This document shows, piece after piece, positions 4,958-6,882 of a stretch of 6,882 bases of DNA. Location: NCBI GenBank assembly GCA_030637845.1, contig DAOWFT010000018.1, positions 1-6,882 on the forward strand, written 5' to 3'. Positions within the stretch are counted from its first letter, which is position 1. Every line of letters begins with the position of its first letter. The translations under genes were made by a program, and so were the position numbers. The notes beneath the pieces are model-generated. The model worked only from the letters and a program-made list of their open reading frames with translations, ran no database searches and had not been told where the DNA came from. This stretch comes from Thalassospiraceae bacterium. Lineage in GTDB: Bacteria; Pseudomonadota; Alphaproteobacteria; Rhodospirillales; Magnetovibrionaceae.

Positions 4958-6316
4958 TTATGGATTTAGCGGTGACCACGCCGGATCGGAGGCATCAACC
5001 GGGGATACCACCTCGCGTTCGTTTTGCCCGGTTATATCGATGGTGAATAGCCTTGTCCTGCCGCCCCTTCCCTGTTTGTCGGCTGGTTCCTGACGGAAAT
5101 ACATCAACACACGACCATTGGGTGCCCATGTCGGCCCTTCGACCCAATCCCCGCGCGCGGTTGATTGGGCCAGTATCCGCTCTCCGCTACCATCGGTACG
5201 CATAACACCAATTGCGGTGCCGCCGCTAAATATACGGGTAAAGGCAATCCAGTCACCGCGCGGTGACCACACCGGCGTTGCATAGCGCGCGCGTTTGGGC
5301 CCGAAACTAATTCGTTTGGCCTTGCCGCCGTTTGCGTCTGTTATATAAATTTGCTGCACACCGCTACGATCAGATTCGAAAACAATTTTTTTGCTATCGG
5401 GCGAATAACTGGGCCCGGTATCAATTGCTGAATGCGTTGTAATTTGCGTTACCTTGCGGGTTGCCAAATCCATTATGTAAATATCAGAGTTGCCATCCTT
5501 GGCCATGCTCATGATCACGCCCTTGCCATCAGGTGAAAAGCGCGGGGCAAAGTTCATATTGGGAAAGTCGCCAAGCCTTTCCTGTCTGCCGCTATCAATA
5601 TTGAAAATATAAACCCGCGGAATGTCATTGTAATATGAAAGGTAGGTAATTTCCTGCAGCGTTGGTGAAAAGCGCGGCGTTAAAACCAAAATTGTTCCGT
5701 CCGTTAGGAAGCGATGGTTTTCTCCATCCTGATCCATTATCGCAAGACGCTTTACCCGTCTTGTTCTTGGCCCGGTTTCGGCAATGTAGACAATGCGGGT
5801 ATCGAAATATCCGTCTTCGCCGGTAACCCGTTGATAAATTGCATCGGCAATAATGTGCGCAACCCGGCGCCAATTGCTTGGCACACTAAAATAAGCAAGC
5901 CCGACCATTTGCTGTTCGGCATAAACATCCCACAGGCGAAACTCTACCTTGAGCCTGCCATCAACCGTCATTTCAACCCGGCCCTGCACCAAGGCCTGAG
6001 TTTTTATCAATCGCCAGTCGCCAAAGCGGGGAAGAAGGTTCAGCGATTCACCGGTTTGGATAAAGGCTTTTTTATCTATCGGGTTAAACAGCCCCGATCT
6101 TTCAAGGTCGGCTGCAACCACACCCGCAATTTTTTGACCGAAATCCTTTTCGCCCCTTCCTTCACCAAAAAAATCCGTTACCGCCACGGGCACAGGTTCC
6201 ACAACACCGCGGGTGATATCTATCTTTAATTCAGCGTGGGAAATGCCCGGCATTGCGATGGCCAATACCAGCGCCAATACAAGCAGGCTTAGAATGTTGT
6301 GGTAACGGATGGTCAT
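4958..6316 (-). CDS. tolB: Tol-Pal system periplasmic beta-propeller protein TolB
   Basis: Periplasmic protein that shuttles between TolA and Pal, keeping Pal mobile until TolA removes TolB and lets Pal bind peptidoglycan at the septum. The 452-residue product has a signal peptide (1-28, cleavage after SHA), an N-terminal alpha/beta domain (about 29-170) whose first strand ELKIDITRG corresponds to the TolA-binding segment of E. coli TolB, and a C-terminal beta-propeller (about 175-452). The propeller blades are marked by RFSP (215-218), RFSPDG (259-264), SYSPDS (303-308), VWSPRG (349-354), TWAPNG (396-401) and AWSP (446-449). Length is close to the family norm (about 430 in E. coli). The ATG overlaps the tolA stop as ATGA, with AAGGAG (6333-6328) 11 bases ahead inside tolA, so translation is probably coupled to tolA. 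All expected blocks are present. Confidence 0.97.
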   Translation of the reverse strand: MTIRYHNILSLLVLALVLAIAMPGISHAELKIDITRGVVEPVPVAVTDFFGEGRGEKDFGQKIAGVVAADLERSGLFNPIDKKAFIQTGESLNLLPRFGDWRLIKTQALVQGRVEMTVDGRLKVEFRLWDVYAEQQMVGLAYFSVPSNWRRVAHIIADAIYQRVTGEDGYFDTRIVYIAETGPRTRRVKRLAIMDQDGENHRFLTDGTILVLTPRFSPTLQEITYLSYYNDIPRVYIFNIDSGRQERLGDFPNMNFAPRFSPDGKGVIMSMAKDGNSDIYIMDLATRKVTQITTHSAIDTGPSYSPDSKKIVFESDRSGVQQIYITDANGGKAKRISFGPKRARYATPVWSPRGDWIAFTRIFSGGTAIGVMRTDGSGERILAQSTARGDWVEGPTWAPNGRVLMYFRQEPADKQGRGGRTRLFTIDITGQNEREVVSPVDASDPAWSPLNP

Positions 6317-6882
6317 AGGCCGAACATCTCCTTGGGGTTAAATTGCAGCGACATTTCTTTCCAGTTCTCGTATTTTTCAGGCGGTAGCTTTAGCGGAGAG
6401 CAGTTGGGATTCAAAACCGCCCTTAGTGCGCTTTCGGCCATGGCGCGGAAAAACGGATCCAGCGCCATTTGTGCCTGATTTTCTATCTGTGCATTACTAA
6501 CGGTTCCATCGGGGTTCATCAATACGCGAAGATCAACCACCATTTCATGGGCATCCTTGGCCCCGGCGGGCAAATTCCAGCAACGGGCAATTTGCTGACG
6601 AACCAGATCGATTTCACTGATGGTAAGACTGGGGCCGATATCTTGGCGCTGGGTCTTGGTTTCAAGTGCATTTTCCATCTGTTCTTCAAACGTCGGTGCG
6701 GGCTTTTCCTTTTCTTTTGGTTTTTCATCTTCTTTCGGTGGAGCCGATTTTAAATCTTCCAAAGTTTTTAAAACGCTGGCAAAAGGGTCGGGTGGCGTTG
6801 GTTTCTTTTTAGGTTTTGGCTTTGGCCGTGGCTTGGGGCTTGCCTTTTTCGGCTTGTCTTCGGTTTTTGGTTTTTGCTTGGC
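6313..6882 (-). CDS. tolA: Cell envelope protein TolA, C-terminal part (N-terminus beyond window)
   Basis: Inner-membrane protein energised by TolQ-TolR whose periplasmic arm reaches TolB and Pal. Only the last 189 residues are here; the transmembrane anchor lies past the right edge. Visible residues 1-31 are a Lys/Pro-rich arm (repeated KP), 32-45 resemble a short helix (DPFASVLKTLEDLK), 46-65 are charged Glu/Lys/Pro linker, and about 85-189 form the C-terminal TonB-like domain with IARCWNLPAGAKDA (98-111), NPDGTV (123-128) and the terminal FNPKEMFGL (181-189), a pattern I associate with alphaproteobacterial TolA. The arm differs from the long Ala/Lys-rich helix of E. coli TolA. Cysteines 101 and 161 may be disulfide-bonded, at positions unlike those of E. 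coli. The frame is open to the window edge, so the TTG at 6762 is an internal codon. The stop overlaps the tolB start by four bases. Confidence 0.94.
   Translation of the reverse strand, partial: AKQKPKTEDKPKKASPKPRPKPKPKKKPTPPDPFASVLKTLEDLKSAPPKEDEKPKEKEKPAPTFEEQMENALETKTQRQDIGPSLTISEIDLVRQQIARCWNLPAGAKDAHEMVVDLRVLMNPDGTVSNAQIENQAQMALDPFFRAMAESALRAVLNPNCSPLKLPPEKYENWKEMSLQFNPKEMFGL

Noticed and set aside
5714..6229. 171-codon plus-strand frame opposite tolB
   Set aside because: It lies entirely within the well-supported tolB gene, with no recognisable protein features; an antisense shadow.
1..6882. Mobile elements, CRISPR arrays, tRNA or rRNA genes, toxin-antitoxin or defence genes
   Set aside because: Both strands were read for these and none was found; the window is a conserved housekeeping cluster.

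Overview
The window holds six genes, all read from the minus strand, in the order tolA (3' part), tolB, pal, cpoB (ybgF), tilS and ftsH (5' part). Nothing convincing is coded on the plus strand. The order tolA-tolB-pal-cpoB followed by tilS and ftsH, the lysine/proline-rich TolA linker, the TolA C-terminus ending FNPKEMFGL and the long CpoB point to an alphaproteobacterium, probably near the Rhodospirillales. That placement rests on gene order and protein features only. The DNA is of moderate G+C with clearly AT-richer intergenic gaps. There are no signs of mobile DNA, phage, CRISPR or recent transfer.

Layout in the direction of transcription, from right to left. The tolA tail (6313-6882) overlaps the tolB start (6316-4958) by four bases (ATGA). 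A 288-bp gap carries a good sigma70-type promoter (4812-4840) and a leader of about 136 nt before pal (4669-4214), which has a strong ribosome-binding site. A 230-bp gap after pal holds a GC-rich hairpin with a T-run (probable terminator), a 16-bp-period tandem repeat and a second 11-bp inverted repeat before cpoB (3983-2862). tilS follows after 40 bp (2821-1706). A 114-bp gap then carries a candidate heat-shock (RpoH-type) promoter in front of ftsH (GTG start at 1591), which runs off the left edge after 530 codons.

TolA, TolB, Pal and CpoB form the Tol-Pal envelope system. TolA spans the periplasm and passes inner-membrane energy to TolB and Pal, Pal ties the outer membrane to peptidoglycan, and CpoB links the machine to cell-wall synthesis during division. 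TilS modifies a tRNA(Ile) anticodon so that AUA is read as isoleucine. FtsH is the membrane ATP-dependent zinc protease. The last two are housekeeping genes that follow the tol-pal cluster by conserved gene order.

I found no undescribed system here. The points worth a second look are regulatory: the structured pal-cpoB gap, the pal promoter and leader with two short reading frames, and the RpoH-like promoter before the GTG-started ftsH.
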